64,000 bases of DNA from Tessaracoccus lacteus (lineage in GTDB: Bacteria; Actinomycetota; Actinomycetes; Propionibacteriales; Propionibacteriaceae), in NCBI RefSeq assembly GCF_029917005.1, contig NZ_CP123967.1:310001-374000 (forward strand), given 5' to 3'. Below the pieces are notes generated by a model, which saw only the letters and a list, made by a program, of their open reading frames with translations, ran no database searches and was not told the DNA's origin. Below, in pieces: positions 42,162 to 52,734 of the stretch (its first letter is position 1; each line of letters begins with the position of its first letter). A program made the position numbers and the translations under genes.

Positions 42162-42270
42162 TTGACTGGTCTGACCTTTGTGCGTCTATAGTTGAAGCGT
42201 GCCTCGCGAGGTGCACAAGAAGCCCGGTCCCCTGCCGCCCCCCAATGCAGCGGGCCGGGCTTCTCCTTTG
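42162..42270 (+). ncRNA. Candidate small RNA between the wall gene and fumC
   Basis: A promoter-like pair TTGACT (42162-42167) and TCTATA/TATAGT (42185-42192) is followed by a small palindrome GCCTCGCGAGGTGC (42201-42214) and a terminator-like stem: AGAAGCCCGG (42218-42227) with CCGGGCTTCT (42255-42264), then CCTTTG. The large loop holds a run of six C (42238-42243). No frame of size is present. This recalls 6C-type actinobacterial RNAs, but only one C6 loop is seen, so the family is not assigned. Confidence 0.5.
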
Positions 42271-42358
42271 CCGAGCCGCGGTTGAGCCGTGTGGCGCAGC
42301 CGGGCGGGACGCGCCGAATCGTCGGTGAGGGGTTGACCGCGGCGGTAGGTTCTAGGGC

Positions 42359-43747
<1,389 letters not shown>

Positions 43748-43753
43748 CCTGAG

Positions 43754-43790
43754 GCATCGGGGCTCTCGGCGTCGCCGAGGGCCCCGATGC
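43754..43790 (+). terminator. Hairpin after fumC
   Basis: GCATCGGGGC (43754-43763) pairs with GCCCCGATGC (43781-43790) and the inner part CTCGGC/CGCCGAG continues the stem. No long T run follows, as is common in GC-rich actinobacteria. Confidence 0.75.
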
Positions 43791-43799
43791 GTGTCAGGC

Positions 43800-43863
43800 G
43801 ACCAGCGAGGACCGCCCCTACGGCGGCTTCCTCGTCACCGAGGGCGTGGTGTTCGAGGACTGA
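43800..43863 (+). pseudogene. Possible gene remnant (C-terminal tail)
   Basis: A short in-frame tail reading ATSEDRPYGGFLVTEGVVFE and ending in TGA at 43861-43863, between the fumC hairpin and the ribokinase start. It has protein-like composition but no start or upstream body. It may be the end of a deleted gene; the parent family is not recognised. Confidence 0.3.
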
Positions 43864-43903
43864 CGTCTCGGACCCAGCCCGCTTCACCACCCCGGAGGAT
43901 CCC

Positions 43904-44800
43904 GTGGCCCGTGTCGTCGTCGTCGGCTCGCTGAATGTCGACCTTCATCTCCTGCTCCGCCGCCACATCCTGCCGGGGGAGACCCTCATCGCGTCCGGCG
44001 GCACGTTCTCGCCGGGAGGCAAGGGTGCCAACCAGGCCTGCGCGGCCGCACTCGCCGGCGCAGACGTGACCATGTGCGGCGCCGTCGGCGACGACTCGTC
44101 CGCCCCCGTCGCGACGACCCTCCTTGCCGAGGCCGGCGTCGACCTGACCCACGTCCGCCGCCTGTCAGGGGCGACGGGTCTGGCCGTCGTGAGCGTGGAC
44201 GCGGAGGGCGAGAACACCGTAGTCGTGGTGCCGGGGGCCAACGCGGCCGTCACGCCCGGGGTGGTCAGGGGATGGGAACCCGTGATCGGGGCGGCCGACG
44301 TCGTCGTGCTGCAGGGCGAGATCCCGGCCACCAGCGATCTCGAGGTCGTCGGCTGTGGGCCGAGGCGCCTGATCCTGAACCTCGCGCCGGTCATCGACGT
44401 CGCCCCTCAGTTGCTGCTGGCCGCCGACCCGCTCGTCGTCAACGAGCACGAGGGGGCAGCGGCGCTCTCGCAGCTCGGCGGACCCGATGTCACCGAGCCG
44501 GCCGACGTCGTCGCCGGGCTGCGGGCGGCCGGGGTCGCGTCTGTGGTCATGACACTGGGGGCGGCCGGGGCGCTGGTCGCCTGGTCGGGCGGCACCGTGT
44601 CGGTTCCGTCCCCCCGGGTGCGCCCCGTCGACACCGTCGGGGCCGGCGACGCCTTCTGCGGCGCGCTCGCCGCGCGGGTCGCCGACGGGGATTCCCTCGA
44701 GGTTGCCGCGGCCTTCGCAGCGCGTTTCGCGGCGTACACGGTCCAGTTCGAGGGAGCCCAGGCCTCCTACCCCGCCCCCGGAACGGCCCTCCCCGACTGA
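43904..44800 (+). CDS. Ribokinase-like sugar kinase
   Basis: A 298-aa PfkB-family kinase close to RbsK: opening VVVVGSLNVDLHLL, substrate motif GGTFSPGGKGANQACAAA with the GGKGAN element, and DTVGAGDAFCGALAARV with the catalytic Asp. NEHEGAA corresponds to the RbsK N-E-E loop. GTG at 43904 follows CGGAGG by 5 bases; the frame extends upstream without a signal. D-ribose is the likely substrate; no ribose transporter is near, and gene remnants flank it on both sides. Confidence 0.87.
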   Translation: MARVVVVGSLNVDLHLLLRRHILPGETLIASGGTFSPGGKGANQACAAALAGADVTMCGAVGDDSSAPVATTLLAEAGVDLTHVRRLSGATGLAVVSVDAEGENTVVVVPGANAAVTPGVVRGWEPVIGAADVVVLQGEIPATSDLEVVGCGPRRLILNLAPVIDVAPQLLLAADPLVVNEHEGAAALSQLGGPDVTEPADVVAGLRAAGVASVVMTLGAAGALVAWSGGTVSVPSPRVRPVDTVGAGDAFCGALAARVADGDSLEVAAAFAARFAAYTVQFEGAQASYPAPGTALPD

Positions 44801-44817
44801 CGCACCGGGCCACATAA

Positions 44818-44924
44818 CCCACCGTCGCGCCGACCACATCCAGGCCATGGTGCGCGGCGGCTGGCTGAACGTGCTGATCACCGACGACACCACCGCCCGA
44901 CGCCTCGTCGTGACCTCCGATTGA
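44818..44924 (+). pseudogene. C-terminal remnant of a SorC-family sugar-responsive regulator
   Basis: The frame reads THRRADHIQAMVRGGWLNVL then ITDDTTARRLV before its stop. RADAI-AALRGGWINVLITDE-TA is the characteristic C-terminus of the SorC/DeoR-type sugar-binding domain. The rest of that domain and the DNA-binding part are missing; an in-frame stop lies just upstream. It fits deletion of a regulator that once went with the adjacent kinase. Confidence 0.65.
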
Positions 44925-44942
44925 CCGCGTCGGGTGAGCGGG

Positions 44943-45554
44943 TCAGGGGCGGCGGCGCAGGGCGTCGACGAGGGCCCGGAGGGGGGCGACCATGTCGACG
45001 GTGGGGTCCTGCAGGAACTGCAGCTGGAGCCCGTCCGCGGCGGCCTGGAGGAGTCGGGCAGTCGTGGCGGCGTCCGGCGCAGGGTCGGGGGCGACGGTCG
45101 CCGCGGCGGTACCGGTCCCCGGCGCCGAATCGGAGTCAAGGGCCCGGGCAAGGCTGTCACGGAGCGAGGCGCCCCGCTCGAGGAAGTAGGCGTGGGCGGG
45201 GTGCTCGGGGTCGGCGGCCGCGACGGCCATCCGCGAGAACAGCTCCACCAGGCCGGGGACGCTCGCGTTGTGCTCGACGACCTCCAGGAGCGCCTCGACG
45301 GGGTCGTCGGCGTTCTCGAACGTTCGGTTGTCACGCTCGTCGCGGCGTCTCAGCACTTCAACGAACAGCTCGTCCTTCGAGGTGAAGTAGTGCAGCAGGC
45401 CCGCCTGGCTGAGCCCCACCTCGTCGGCGATCTCCTTGATGGAGGCGCCGTGGAAGCCGGCCCGGGCGACGACGTCGAGGGCGCTGACAAGGATCTCCTC
45501 GCGTCGGGCGAGGCCCTTCGCGTAGGGACCCCTCGGCTGTGTCGACATGTGCAC
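44943..45554 (-). CDS. TetR-family regulator
   Basis: About 203 aa. The TetR HTH reads REEILVSALDVVARAGFHG, SIKEIADEVGLSQAGLLHYF then TSKDELF. The ligand domain is helical (VPGLVELFSRMAVAAADPEH) with an Ala/Pro-rich insertion (TAAATVAPDPAPDAAT). Start is GTG 45554 or ATG 45548. It is divergent from the GH3 gene 83 bases away and probably represses it, sensing a sugar or aglycone; this is inferred from layout. Confidence 0.88.
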   Translation of the reverse strand: MHMSTQPRGPYAKGLARREEILVSALDVVARAGFHGASIKEIADEVGLSQAGLLHYFTSKDELFVEVLRRRDERDNRTFENADDPVEALLEVVEHNASVPGLVELFSRMAVAAADPEHPAHAYFLERGASLRDSLARALDSDSAPGTGTAAATVAPDPAPDAATTARLLQAAADGLQLQFLQDPTVDMVAPLRALVDALRRRP

Positions 45555-45583
45555 ATCTTAAACCGAACGACGCTTGCCTTTTG

Positions 45584-45606
45584 AAAACCTAGTGTCGTAA
45601 GGTTTT
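45584..45606. promoter_or_regulatory. Palindromic operator between tetR and bglX
   Basis: AAAACCT and AGGTTTT form a perfect inverted repeat separated by 9 bases, centred between the divergent genes. It is the best candidate for the TetR binding site. Confidence 0.6.
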
Positions 45607-45636
45607 GCCTAGACATCGACGTCCCGAGAGGATCCC

Positions 45637-47844
45637 GTGACCAACATCACCGAACTGACGCTGGAGGAGAGAGCATCCCTCACCAGCGGAGCAGACTTCT
45701 GGACCACCAAGGCCGTCGACCGGCTGGGCGTGGCCTCGATCATGATGACCGACGGCCCCCACGGCCTGCGCAAGCAGTCCGGGGCGACGGATCATCTCGG
45801 GCTGGCGGGGAGCGTCCCCGCGACGTGCTTCCCGCCCGCCGTCGCGCTGGCCTCCACCTGGGATGCCGAGCTGGCCGAGCGCGTCGGCGAGGCCCTTGGC
45901 GTCGAGTCGGCTATCGAGGACGTGGCCGTGATCCTCGGCCCCGGCATCAACATCAAGCGCTCCCCGTTGTGCGGACGCAATTTCGAGTACCTGTCGGAGG
46001 ACCCGCTCGTCGCTGGGGTGCTGGGCTCCGCGCTCGTCCGCGGCATCCAGTCGCAGGGAGTCGGCGCGTCGCTCAAGCACTTCGCAGCCAACAACCAGGA
46101 GACCGACCGGATGCGCGCCAGCTCCGACGTCGACCCCCGCACACTGCGCGAGATCTACCTGCGCGCGTTCGAGCGCGTCGTCACCGGCGAGCAGCCGTGG
46201 ACCGTCATGTGCTCCTACAACCGCATCAACGGCGTCTACGCCTCGGAGGACCCGTGGCTGCTGACCGGCGTGCTGCGCGGCGAGTGGGGCTTCGAGGGGC
46301 TCGTCGTCTCGGACTGGGGAGCCGTCAATGACCGCGTCGTCGGGCTTCCCGCCGGTCTTGACCTGGAGATGCCGTCCAGCGGCGGCCGCACCGACGCACA
46401 GCTCGTCGCGGCGGTGCGTGAGCAGAGGCTGTCGGAGGCCGCCCTCGACCTCGCAGCCTCGCGCGTCCTCGACCTCGTGGCCAAGGCGGGGCGACGCCCC
46501 GCGGTTGCGGGCTCGCTCGACGTCGACGCCCACCATATGCTCGCCCGCGAGGCCGCGGGTCGGGGGATGGTGCTGCTCAAGAACGACGGCGGCCTCCTGC
46601 CGCTGCGCGCCGGGGCCAGTCTTGCGGTGATCGGCGAGTTCGCCCGGACCCCCCGCTACCAGGGGGCCGGCTCGTCGCTCATCAACCCGACCCGCCTCGA
46701 CCCTGCGCTCGACGCGCTGGCCGCCGACGCCGAGGTCACCTTCGCGCCCGGCTTCACGCTCGACGGCACCGGCGACGCCGCGTCCCTGCGCGCCGAGGCC
46801 GTGGCCGCTGCGGCGGCCGCTGAGGTCGTCGTGGTGTTCCTCGGCCTCCCCGCGCTGGAGGAGTCCGAGGGCTACGACCGCACCCACATCGACCTGCCGG
46901 CCGTCCAGCTCGAGACCCTGGCCGCGGTCCACGCGGCCAACCCCAATGTCATCGTCGTGCTGTCCAACGGCGGCGTCGTGGCGCTGCCGTTCCGCGACGA
47001 CGTCCCGGCGATCCTCGAGGGCTGGCTGCTGGGCCAGGCCGGCGGGACCGCCACGGCCGACGTCCTTTTCGGCCGAGTCAACCCGTCGGGCCGGCTCGCC
47101 GAGACCATCCCGCTGCGCCTCGAGGACAACCCGAGCTACGGCAGCTTCCCCGGCGAGTTCGGGCACGTGCGCTACGGAGAGGGGATCCTCGTCGGCTACC
47201 GAGGCTACGATGCGCGGGGCCTCGACGTCGCCTTCCCGTTCGGCCACGGCCTGAGCTACACGACGTTCTCCTACTCCGACCCCTCGGCCGTGGTGACCGC
47301 CGACGGCGACGTCGATGTGACCGTGCTGCTCACCAACACCGGCACCGTCGCGGGTCGGGAGGTCGTCCAGGTCTACGTCGGACGCGAGGAGTCCGCCGTC
47401 CAGCGCCCGCCCCGCGCGCTGGCGGGCTTCGCGTCGGTCGAGCTGGCGCCGGGGCAGTCGCGGTCGGTCACCGTCCGTGTGGAGCGCCGAGACCTCGCCT
47501 ACTGGGATGTCCGCGTCGACCGTTGGGTCGTCGAGCCTGGCGCCTACACGTTCGAGGTCGGGGCATCCAGCCGCGACCTGTGCGGCAGCGTGGCCGTCGC
47601 GCTCGAGGGCGATCTGGTCGTCCTGCCGATCAGCCTGAACTCCACCATCGGGGAGCTCGCCGACCACCCCGCCGCGGGTGCGATGGCCCGCCAGATCCTG
47701 GCGGTGCTCGACCAGGCTGGCGACGGCGCGGCCGAGATGATGGCATCCGTGCCGATCGGCCGCATCGCCACCTTCCCGGGCATGCCGATCACGCTCGAGC
47801 AGGTCCGCGAGCTGATCGACACCGCGAACTCCGACCTCGCCTGA
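45637..47844 (+). CDS. bglX: GH3-family beta-glucosidase
   Basis: A 735-aa glycoside hydrolase family 3 enzyme. N-terminal barrel with MMTDGPHGLRKQ, KHFAANNQETDR and the nucleophile Asp in GLVVSDWGAVND; the second domain has GKGMVLLKNDGGLLPLR-like sequence (GMVLLKNDGGLLPL) and a C-terminal fibronectin type III-like domain (VTVLLTNTGTVAGREVVQVY). No signal peptide, so cytoplasmic. GTG at 45637 with GAGAGG upstream. It cleaves terminal beta-glucosides; exact substrate unknown. Confidence 0.93.
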   Translation: MTNITELTLEERASLTSGADFWTTKAVDRLGVASIMMTDGPHGLRKQSGATDHLGLAGSVPATCFPPAVALASTWDAELAERVGEALGVESAIEDVAVILGPGINIKRSPLCGRNFEYLSEDPLVAGVLGSALVRGIQSQGVGASLKHFAANNQETDRMRASSDVDPRTLREIYLRAFERVVTGEQPWTVMCSYNRINGVYASEDPWLLTGVLRGEWGFEGLVVSDWGAVNDRVVGLPAGLDLEMPSSGGRTDAQLVAAVREQRLSEAALDLAASRVLDLVAKAGRRPAVAGSLDVDAHHMLAREAAGRGMVLLKNDGGLLPLRAGASLAVIGEFARTPRYQGAGSSLINPTRLDPALDALAADAEVTFAPGFTLDGTGDAASLRAEAVAAAAAAEVVVVFLGLPALEESEGYDRTHIDLPAVQLETLAAVHAANPNVIVVLSNGGVVALPFRDDVPAILEGWLLGQAGGTATADVLFGRVNPSGRLAETIPLRLEDNPSYGSFPGEFGHVRYGEGILVGYRGYDARGLDVAFPFGHGLSYTTFSYSDPSAVVTADGDVDVTVLLTNTGTVAGREVVQVYVGREESAVQRPPRALAGFASVELAPGQSRSVTVRVERRDLAYWDVRVDRWVVEPGAYTFEVGASSRDLCGSVAVALEGDLVVLPISLNSTIGELADHPAAGAMARQILAVLDQAGDGAAEMMASVPIGRIATFPGMPITLEQVRELIDTANSDLA

Positions 47845-47849
47845 CCACC

Positions 47850-48092
47850 TCGGATCGTTGAGCACTTCGACAGGCCTGTGCTGAGCTTGTCGAAGTGCTC
47901 AGCACAGGCCTGTCGAAGCGCCTCGAGCGCAGCGAAAGGTCTGCCGTGGCTGCATCGTTTCGTCAGCGCTGGCGCGCTTCCGTCAACGCCCTTCGACAGG
48001 CTCAGGGAACCGGGATCGGCTCAGGGAACCGGATCGGCTCAGGGAACCGGCTCAGCTCAGGGAACCGGATCGGGTCAGCGGACTGGATCCGG
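47850..48092. repeat. Dispersed repeats after bglX
   Basis: Contains an inverted pair CACTTCGACAGGCCTGTGCT and AGCACAGGCCTGTCGAAG, then CCCTTCGACAGGCTCAGGGA and four near-tandem copies of CTCAGGGAACCGG with a period near 19 bases (48000-48075). Overlaps the intergenic gap between two convergent genes. Confidence 0.75.
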
Positions 48093-49373
48093 TCAGGCGT
48101 CGACGAGGGCGCCTGCAAGCTCCTCATAGATGTCGAGCATCGCGTGGGCCTGGGAGCCGATGCTCCACTGGCTGGCCAGTTCGACGGAGCGCGCCTTGGC
48201 CCGGTTGCGCCAACCATCGTCCTCCAGTCGGTCCATCACGCGGAGCAGGCCGGCGGCCAGCGACGCGGGGGTCGGGCGGGTGAACTCGCCGTTGACGCCC
48301 GGCTCGACGACCAGGTCGAGCTCGTAGTCGACGGAGACGATCGGCAGACCGGCCAGGGCGGCCTCGTGCAGCACGAGGGCCTGAGTGTCGGTCTGGCTGG
48401 CGAAGGCAAAGATATCGGCCATGCCGTAGTAGGCGCCCAGCGCGTCTCGCTTCTGCTCGCCGGGCAGGATGATGCGACCCGCGGTGCGGCCCTCCTGCAG
48501 GATCCGCTTGATGTGCGTGTAGCGCTGCCAGTCTCCCACGATGCACAGGCGTGCGTCGGGCCGCTGCGAGTGGACGAGCGTGAACGCGTCGGCGAGCAGG
48601 GGGATCCCCTTTTCCGGGGCGATCCGGCCGGCGTAGATGACCATCGGACCGTCGGGGTGCGGGAACGGAGGAGGGCCGGACGGCAGTGGGTCGACGCCGT
48701 TCGGGACGACTCGGACGGTGATGTCGGGTGCCATCTGCAGGCACCGCTTCGCGGTCTTGGGCGACGGTGTGGTCACCAGCGTCGCGCTCTCCAGCATCTT
48801 CTGGCACACGCCTAGCAGCAGCGCCGTCGACCTGCCGCGGTCCTCGTAGCGGACCTCGGCCATCTTCAGGTCGTCCGAGTCGACGAGCTCGCCGCGCGAC
48901 AGGGCGGTGAATGCCCGCACCACGCCGGTCAGCAGAGGCAGGACGGCGGAGTAGTGGTCGGCGTAGGCGTCGAAGTCGGTGTGCCAGGTCAGCAGCATCG
49001 GGATGCCGAGCCGGCGGGCGGTCATGGCACCCAGCGCGCCGACGGTGCCGAAGCCGTGGACGTGGATCACGTCGGGGGCCATGTCGGCGACCCGATCGAT
49101 CGTGCGCTCGAAGTGCCGGCCGTTGGCGACGCGCGTCGGCATCTTCGGCACCCTGACCGACGGCAGGCGGATCTCGGTTCGGCCGGTCCGTCCGAAGTGC
49201 GGGTTGGGGCCCTTGGCCGCAGGGGCGACGACGACGACCTCGTGGCCCGCGTCGAGCAGGTTCCCCTCGAGCTGCTGCACCGCGAACATCAGCCCGTTGC
49301 TTCCGGGCCCGTAGTTGTCGACGAACTCGGCCACCTTGATCGGCCGACGTGCGCGCTGTGCGGAGGAGGTCAC
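48093..49373 (-). CDS. GT4-family glycosyltransferase
   Basis: A 426-aa enzyme with GT-B fold. N-terminal acceptor domain starts VAEFVDNYGPGSNGLMFAVQ; the donor domain has VPNGVDPLPSG, VIYAGRIAPEKGIPLLADAF and the E-X7-E motif ALVLHEAALAGLPIVSVDYE. Similar enzymes mannosylate or glucosylate glycolipids in actinobacteria. It ends in the repeat region and is 57 bases after cydC, so it may belong to that transcript. Substrate not determined. Confidence 0.87.
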   Translation of the reverse strand: MTSSAQRARRPIKVAEFVDNYGPGSNGLMFAVQQLEGNLLDAGHEVVVVAPAAKGPNPHFGRTGRTEIRLPSVRVPKMPTRVANGRHFERTIDRVADMAPDVIHVHGFGTVGALGAMTARRLGIPMLLTWHTDFDAYADHYSAVLPLLTGVVRAFTALSRGELVDSDDLKMAEVRYEDRGRSTALLLGVCQKMLESATLVTTPSPKTAKRCLQMAPDITVRVVPNGVDPLPSGPPPFPHPDGPMVIYAGRIAPEKGIPLLADAFTLVHSQRPDARLCIVGDWQRYTHIKRILQEGRTAGRIILPGEQKRDALGAYYGMADIFAFASQTDTQALVLHEAALAGLPIVSVDYELDLVVEPGVNGEFTRPTPASLAAGLLRVMDRLEDDGWRNRAKARSVELASQWSIGSQAHAMLDIYEELAGALVDA

Positions 49374-49430
49374 CCGGACATTCTATCGGCATCCCTCAGT
49401 GCGTCGGCTCCGCCCACGGGCGGGTCGGGC

Positions 49431-51011
49431 TCAGACCGGGGTCGTGTCCCTGGCGAGCGACACGACGCGGTCGCAGACCCGGATGATCTCCGGGTCGTGC
49501 GTGATGACGAGCACGGCGGCGTCGCGGAACGCGGTCCACACGTCGGCCATCAGGGCGTCGGCCGTCTCTCGGTCGAGGTGCTCCGTCGGCTCGTCGAGGA
49601 TGATGAGATCCCTGCGGCCGACGAGCAGCCTGGACAACGCGAGGCGCCTCCGCTCACCACCGGACAGGGTCGTGCCGTCCTCCCCGATGGAGCGGGAGGG
49701 GTCGAGGTCGAGGCCGGCGCGGTGCAGGGCGTCCTGGATCTGCTCGTCCGTAGCATCTCGGAGTCCGACGCGGACGTTCTCTCCGACCGTGGTGGCGAAG
49801 ATGTGTGCGTCCTGCTCGAGGTAGCCGACGCGACCCGTGCGCTGGACCGAGCCCGACATCGGCGGGATCAGCCCGAGCGCTGTCGCGGCGACGGTTGTCT
49901 TGCCGATCCCAGACGGGCCCACCAGAGCGACCCGCTCGCCGTGCGACACACGCAGGTCGAGGTGGCTCAGCACCTCGCCGGTGTCCGGCCATCCGACCGT
50001 CACATCTTTGAACGAGAGCTCGGGGGTCTCTCCCTCTCCGTCCGTGACATCCCCCTCGCCGACGGGGTCTGCATCGAGGATCTCTGTGATGCGTCCCAGC
50101 GCGGAGCGGGACCTCGTCCATGTCTGCGCCGCCTGCGTGAAGGCCGCGAAGACCTCGTGCAGCGCCAGCGGCGTCAGGGCGAGCACTGCCAGGAACCGCG
50201 GGTCGAGGTCGACGGCGACGACGGCCACCGTCCCGAACCACAGGGCCGCGGCGACGGCGATGCCCGCTGCGAGGATCTGCCCGCCGGTCGCCAGTCCGCG
50301 AACCCAGGCGCCGCGCGCCTCGGCGCGGCGCAGTTCGTCGTCGACCTGCAGCAGTCTGTCGAGCGCGGCTCTGTCGGCTCCGTAGGCCACCAGATCGGTG
50401 GCGGTGTGGGCCAGCTCCCGTGTCTCGTCGGCCAGTCGCCCCCGCGCCGGAACCACAGCGACATCGGCGGCGCGGCTCAGCCGCATCGCCACGAGCGGCA
50501 GCCCGATGCCCGCCAGCAGCGCCGTCGCAAACAGCCACAGCGCGGTCGGGAGGTTGAGCAGCGAGATGGCGCCGGTCGTCGCGACCACCACGACTGCGGC
50601 GGACGCGAACGGCAGCACGACCCGAACCACGAGGTCCTGGATCGCGGTGACGTCAGCGACGACCCTGGTAAGCAGGTCGCCGCGGCGGCGGCCGATCAGC
50701 GTGGTGCCGGCCAGCTTGTCGTAGACGCGGATGCGCAGGGCGCCCTGCATGCGCAGGGCGACGTCGTGGCCGACGACGCGCTCGAGGTAGCGGAACACGC
50801 CGCGGGAGATCGCGAAGGCGCGGACGCCGACGGCCGGGGCCTGGAGGAACAGGACAGGCGGGGCGAGCGCGGCGAAGGAGATCAGCCAGGCGCTGACCCC
50901 CATCAGGGCGACGGACGACAGCGAGGCCAGCGACGCCAGCAGGATGGCAAGCACCAGGCGACGGCGACCGTTCGGCACCGCCGCGAGCAGGCTGGTCAGC
51001 AGCTTCCTCAT
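49431..51011 (-). CDS. cydC: Thiol reductant ABC exporter subunit CydC
   Basis: A 526-aa fused membrane/ATPase half-transporter. Six membrane helices (LASLASLSSVALMGVSAWLI) and the family element FRYLERVVGHDVALR precede the ATPase: Walker A GPSGIGKTTVAATA, signature LSGGERRRLALSRLL, Walker B LIILDEPTEHLD. With CydD it exports cysteine/glutathione-type thiols needed for cytochrome bd assembly. Overlaps cydD by four bases. Confidence 0.93.
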   Translation of the reverse strand: MRKLLTSLLAAVPNGRRRLVLAILLASLASLSSVALMGVSAWLISFAALAPPVLFLQAPAVGVRAFAISRGVFRYLERVVGHDVALRMQGALRIRVYDKLAGTTLIGRRRGDLLTRVVADVTAIQDLVVRVVLPFASAAVVVVATTGAISLLNLPTALWLFATALLAGIGLPLVAMRLSRAADVAVVPARGRLADETRELAHTATDLVAYGADRAALDRLLQVDDELRRAEARGAWVRGLATGGQILAAGIAVAAALWFGTVAVVAVDLDPRFLAVLALTPLALHEVFAAFTQAAQTWTRSRSALGRITEILDADPVGEGDVTDGEGETPELSFKDVTVGWPDTGEVLSHLDLRVSHGERVALVGPSGIGKTTVAATALGLIPPMSGSVQRTGRVGYLEQDAHIFATTVGENVRVGLRDATDEQIQDALHRAGLDLDPSRSIGEDGTTLSGGERRRLALSRLLVGRRDLIILDEPTEHLDRETADALMADVWTAFRDAAVLVITHDPEIIRVCDRVVSLARDTTPV

Positions 51012-52618
51012 GCGGGAACCACCTCCACGACGCGGTCGGCGGCGGCCAGCACCGCGGGGCGGTGGGATACCACGAGCACGCTGGCGCCGGTGGCGCGGAC
51101 CGTGTCGATCACATGGGCCTCGGTGTCGGCGTCGAGGCCGGCCGTGGGCTCGTCGAGGATGAGGAACCGGGCGCCGCCCAGCCTGATCCGCACGAGTGCC
51201 CTGGCCAGCGCGACGCGTCGCCGCTCTCCCGCGGAGAGGCCCTCGCCGTCGTCGCCGACGTGCTTGTCGGCCTGGAAGTCGGCGCCCGCCTCGGCCAGCG
51301 CGGCGGCGACCGCGGCGGCGTCGGCGGTGGGGTGCCCGAGCCGGACATTGTCGCCGACTGTGCCGTCGATCAGTCCCGGCTCCTGTGCCACCCAGGCCGT
51401 CCGCGCCCGCCAGGACGCCGCATCGATCTCGCGGAGGTCGACGCCGCCGATCAGGACGCGGCCGGACTCCGGCGTGATGAAACCCATCGCCATCGCCAGC
51501 GCGGTCGACTTGCCGCCGCCCGACGTGCCGCTGAGCGCGACAACCTCACCTGGGGCGACGCTCAGCCGGACCCCGTCGGTGGCGGGGGAGTCGTCGCCGG
51601 GGTAGGTGTAGGAGACGTCGTCGAGGGTCAGGGGGCCGTCGGGGGCGGGCGTGGTGCCGGTGGGGGAGGTGGCGCCGTCGATGATCTCGAAGGCGGCGTC
51701 GGCGGCGGCCACCCCGTCGGCGGAGTCGTGGAAGTGCACGCCCACCTGGCGGACGGGCAGGAACGCCTCGGGGGCGAGGATCAGCACGAACAGGGCGGTC
51801 GGGAAGTCGATCTGCCCGTAGACCAGCCGGAAACCGACAGTGACCGCGATCACGGCCACCGACAACGACGCGAGGATCTCGAGGGCGAAGCTGCTGAGGA
51901 ACGAGATCCACAGCGTCTTCATCGTCGCCTCGCGGTAGTTCTCCTCGCCGAGTTCGACGCCGCGGCGCTGCGCGCGTGCCCGGGCGAAGGCCTGCAGGGT
52001 GGGCAGACCTGCGATCAGGTCGGCGAAGTGGTTGGCGAGGCGGTCGGCGACGGAGAAGCTGCGGGCCGTCGCCTTCTGCGTCGTCCAGCCGATCAGCGCC
52101 ATGAACACCGGGATGAGGGGGAGGGTGAAGGCCACGATGAGCGCGGACTCCCAGTCCGTCACCAGGATCGCGGCGCCGACGATGAACGGGACGGTGACCG
52201 CGAGGCCGAGCTGAGGAAGGTACTTGGCGAAGTATCCGTCGAGCGCGTCGAGGCCCTGCGTGACGATGCGCACCAGGGACGCCGACGAGGCGCCCTCGAC
52301 GGGGGTGGCCAGCCGGGCGGCGAGCACGTCGCGGCGCAGCTCCGACTTCACGGACGCCGAGGAGTGATGCGCCAGCACGGCGCTGGCCCACGCCAGCAGT
52401 CCGCGGCCGGCGAAGACGCCGAGTAGCAGGAGCAGCGTGGCGGCCGAGTGGGCGGGGAAGGCAGCTGCGTCGAACACGCTGGTGATCCAGTCGGCCAGCA
52501 GGCGCGCCTGCACGATGAGCAGCACCGCGGTGACGATGCCGACGGCGACGCTGGACACGAGGAATACCTGGGTCGCCTTGGCGCGTCGGAGCAACCGGGG
52601 ATGGATGGGGCCTGCCAT
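51008..52618 (-). CDS. cydD: Thiol reductant ABC exporter subunit CydD
   Basis: A 536-aa ABC half-transporter, partner of CydC. Membrane domain starts QVFLVSSVAVGIVTAVLLIV; ATPase has GTSGGGKSTALAMAMG, SAGERRRVALARALV and FLILDEPTAGLD. The start at 52618 (MAGPIHPRLLRR) aligns with the family; the much longer open frame upstream translates repeat DNA and a hairpin. Repeats separate it from cydB. Confidence 0.93.
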   Translation of the reverse strand: MAGPIHPRLLRRAKATQVFLVSSVAVGIVTAVLLIVQARLLADWITSVFDAAAFPAHSAATLLLLLGVFAGRGLLAWASAVLAHHSSASVKSELRRDVLAARLATPVEGASSASLVRIVTQGLDALDGYFAKYLPQLGLAVTVPFIVGAAILVTDWESALIVAFTLPLIPVFMALIGWTTQKATARSFSVADRLANHFADLIAGLPTLQAFARARAQRRGVELGEENYREATMKTLWISFLSSFALEILASLSVAVIAVTVGFRLVYGQIDFPTALFVLILAPEAFLPVRQVGVHFHDSADGVAAADAAFEIIDGATSPTGTTPAPDGPLTLDDVSYTYPGDDSPATDGVRLSVAPGEVVALSGTSGGGKSTALAMAMGFITPESGRVLIGGVDLREIDAASWRARTAWVAQEPGLIDGTVGDNVRLGHPTADAAAVAAALAEAGADFQADKHVGDDGEGLSAGERRRVALARALVRIRLGGARFLILDEPTAGLDADTEAHVIDTVRATGASVLVVSHRPAVLAAADRVVEVVPA

Positions 52619-52685
52619 ATCGTCGCCAAGTCTTGCATGTGTTGCTGTGCCCCCGTGTGTCGCCCCGCGGACCCGGGCCGGGAAC

Positions 52686-52721
52686 GCGAGAGCCCCGCAC
52701 CATGCGGTGCGGGGCTCTCGC
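52686..52721. terminator. Perfect 16-bp hairpin upstream of cydD
   Basis: GCGAGAGCCCCGCACC pairs with GGTGCGGGGCTCTCGC around a 4-base ATGC loop; CTCT follows. It lies 68 bases before cydD. It could be a terminator, an attenuator or a protein binding palindrome. Confidence 0.55.
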
Positions 52722-52734
52722 TCTGGCGCTCTGA

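Noticed and set aside
42162-42270. Assignment of the small RNA to the 6C family
   Set aside because: Only one of two C6 loops is visible, so the family name is not supported.
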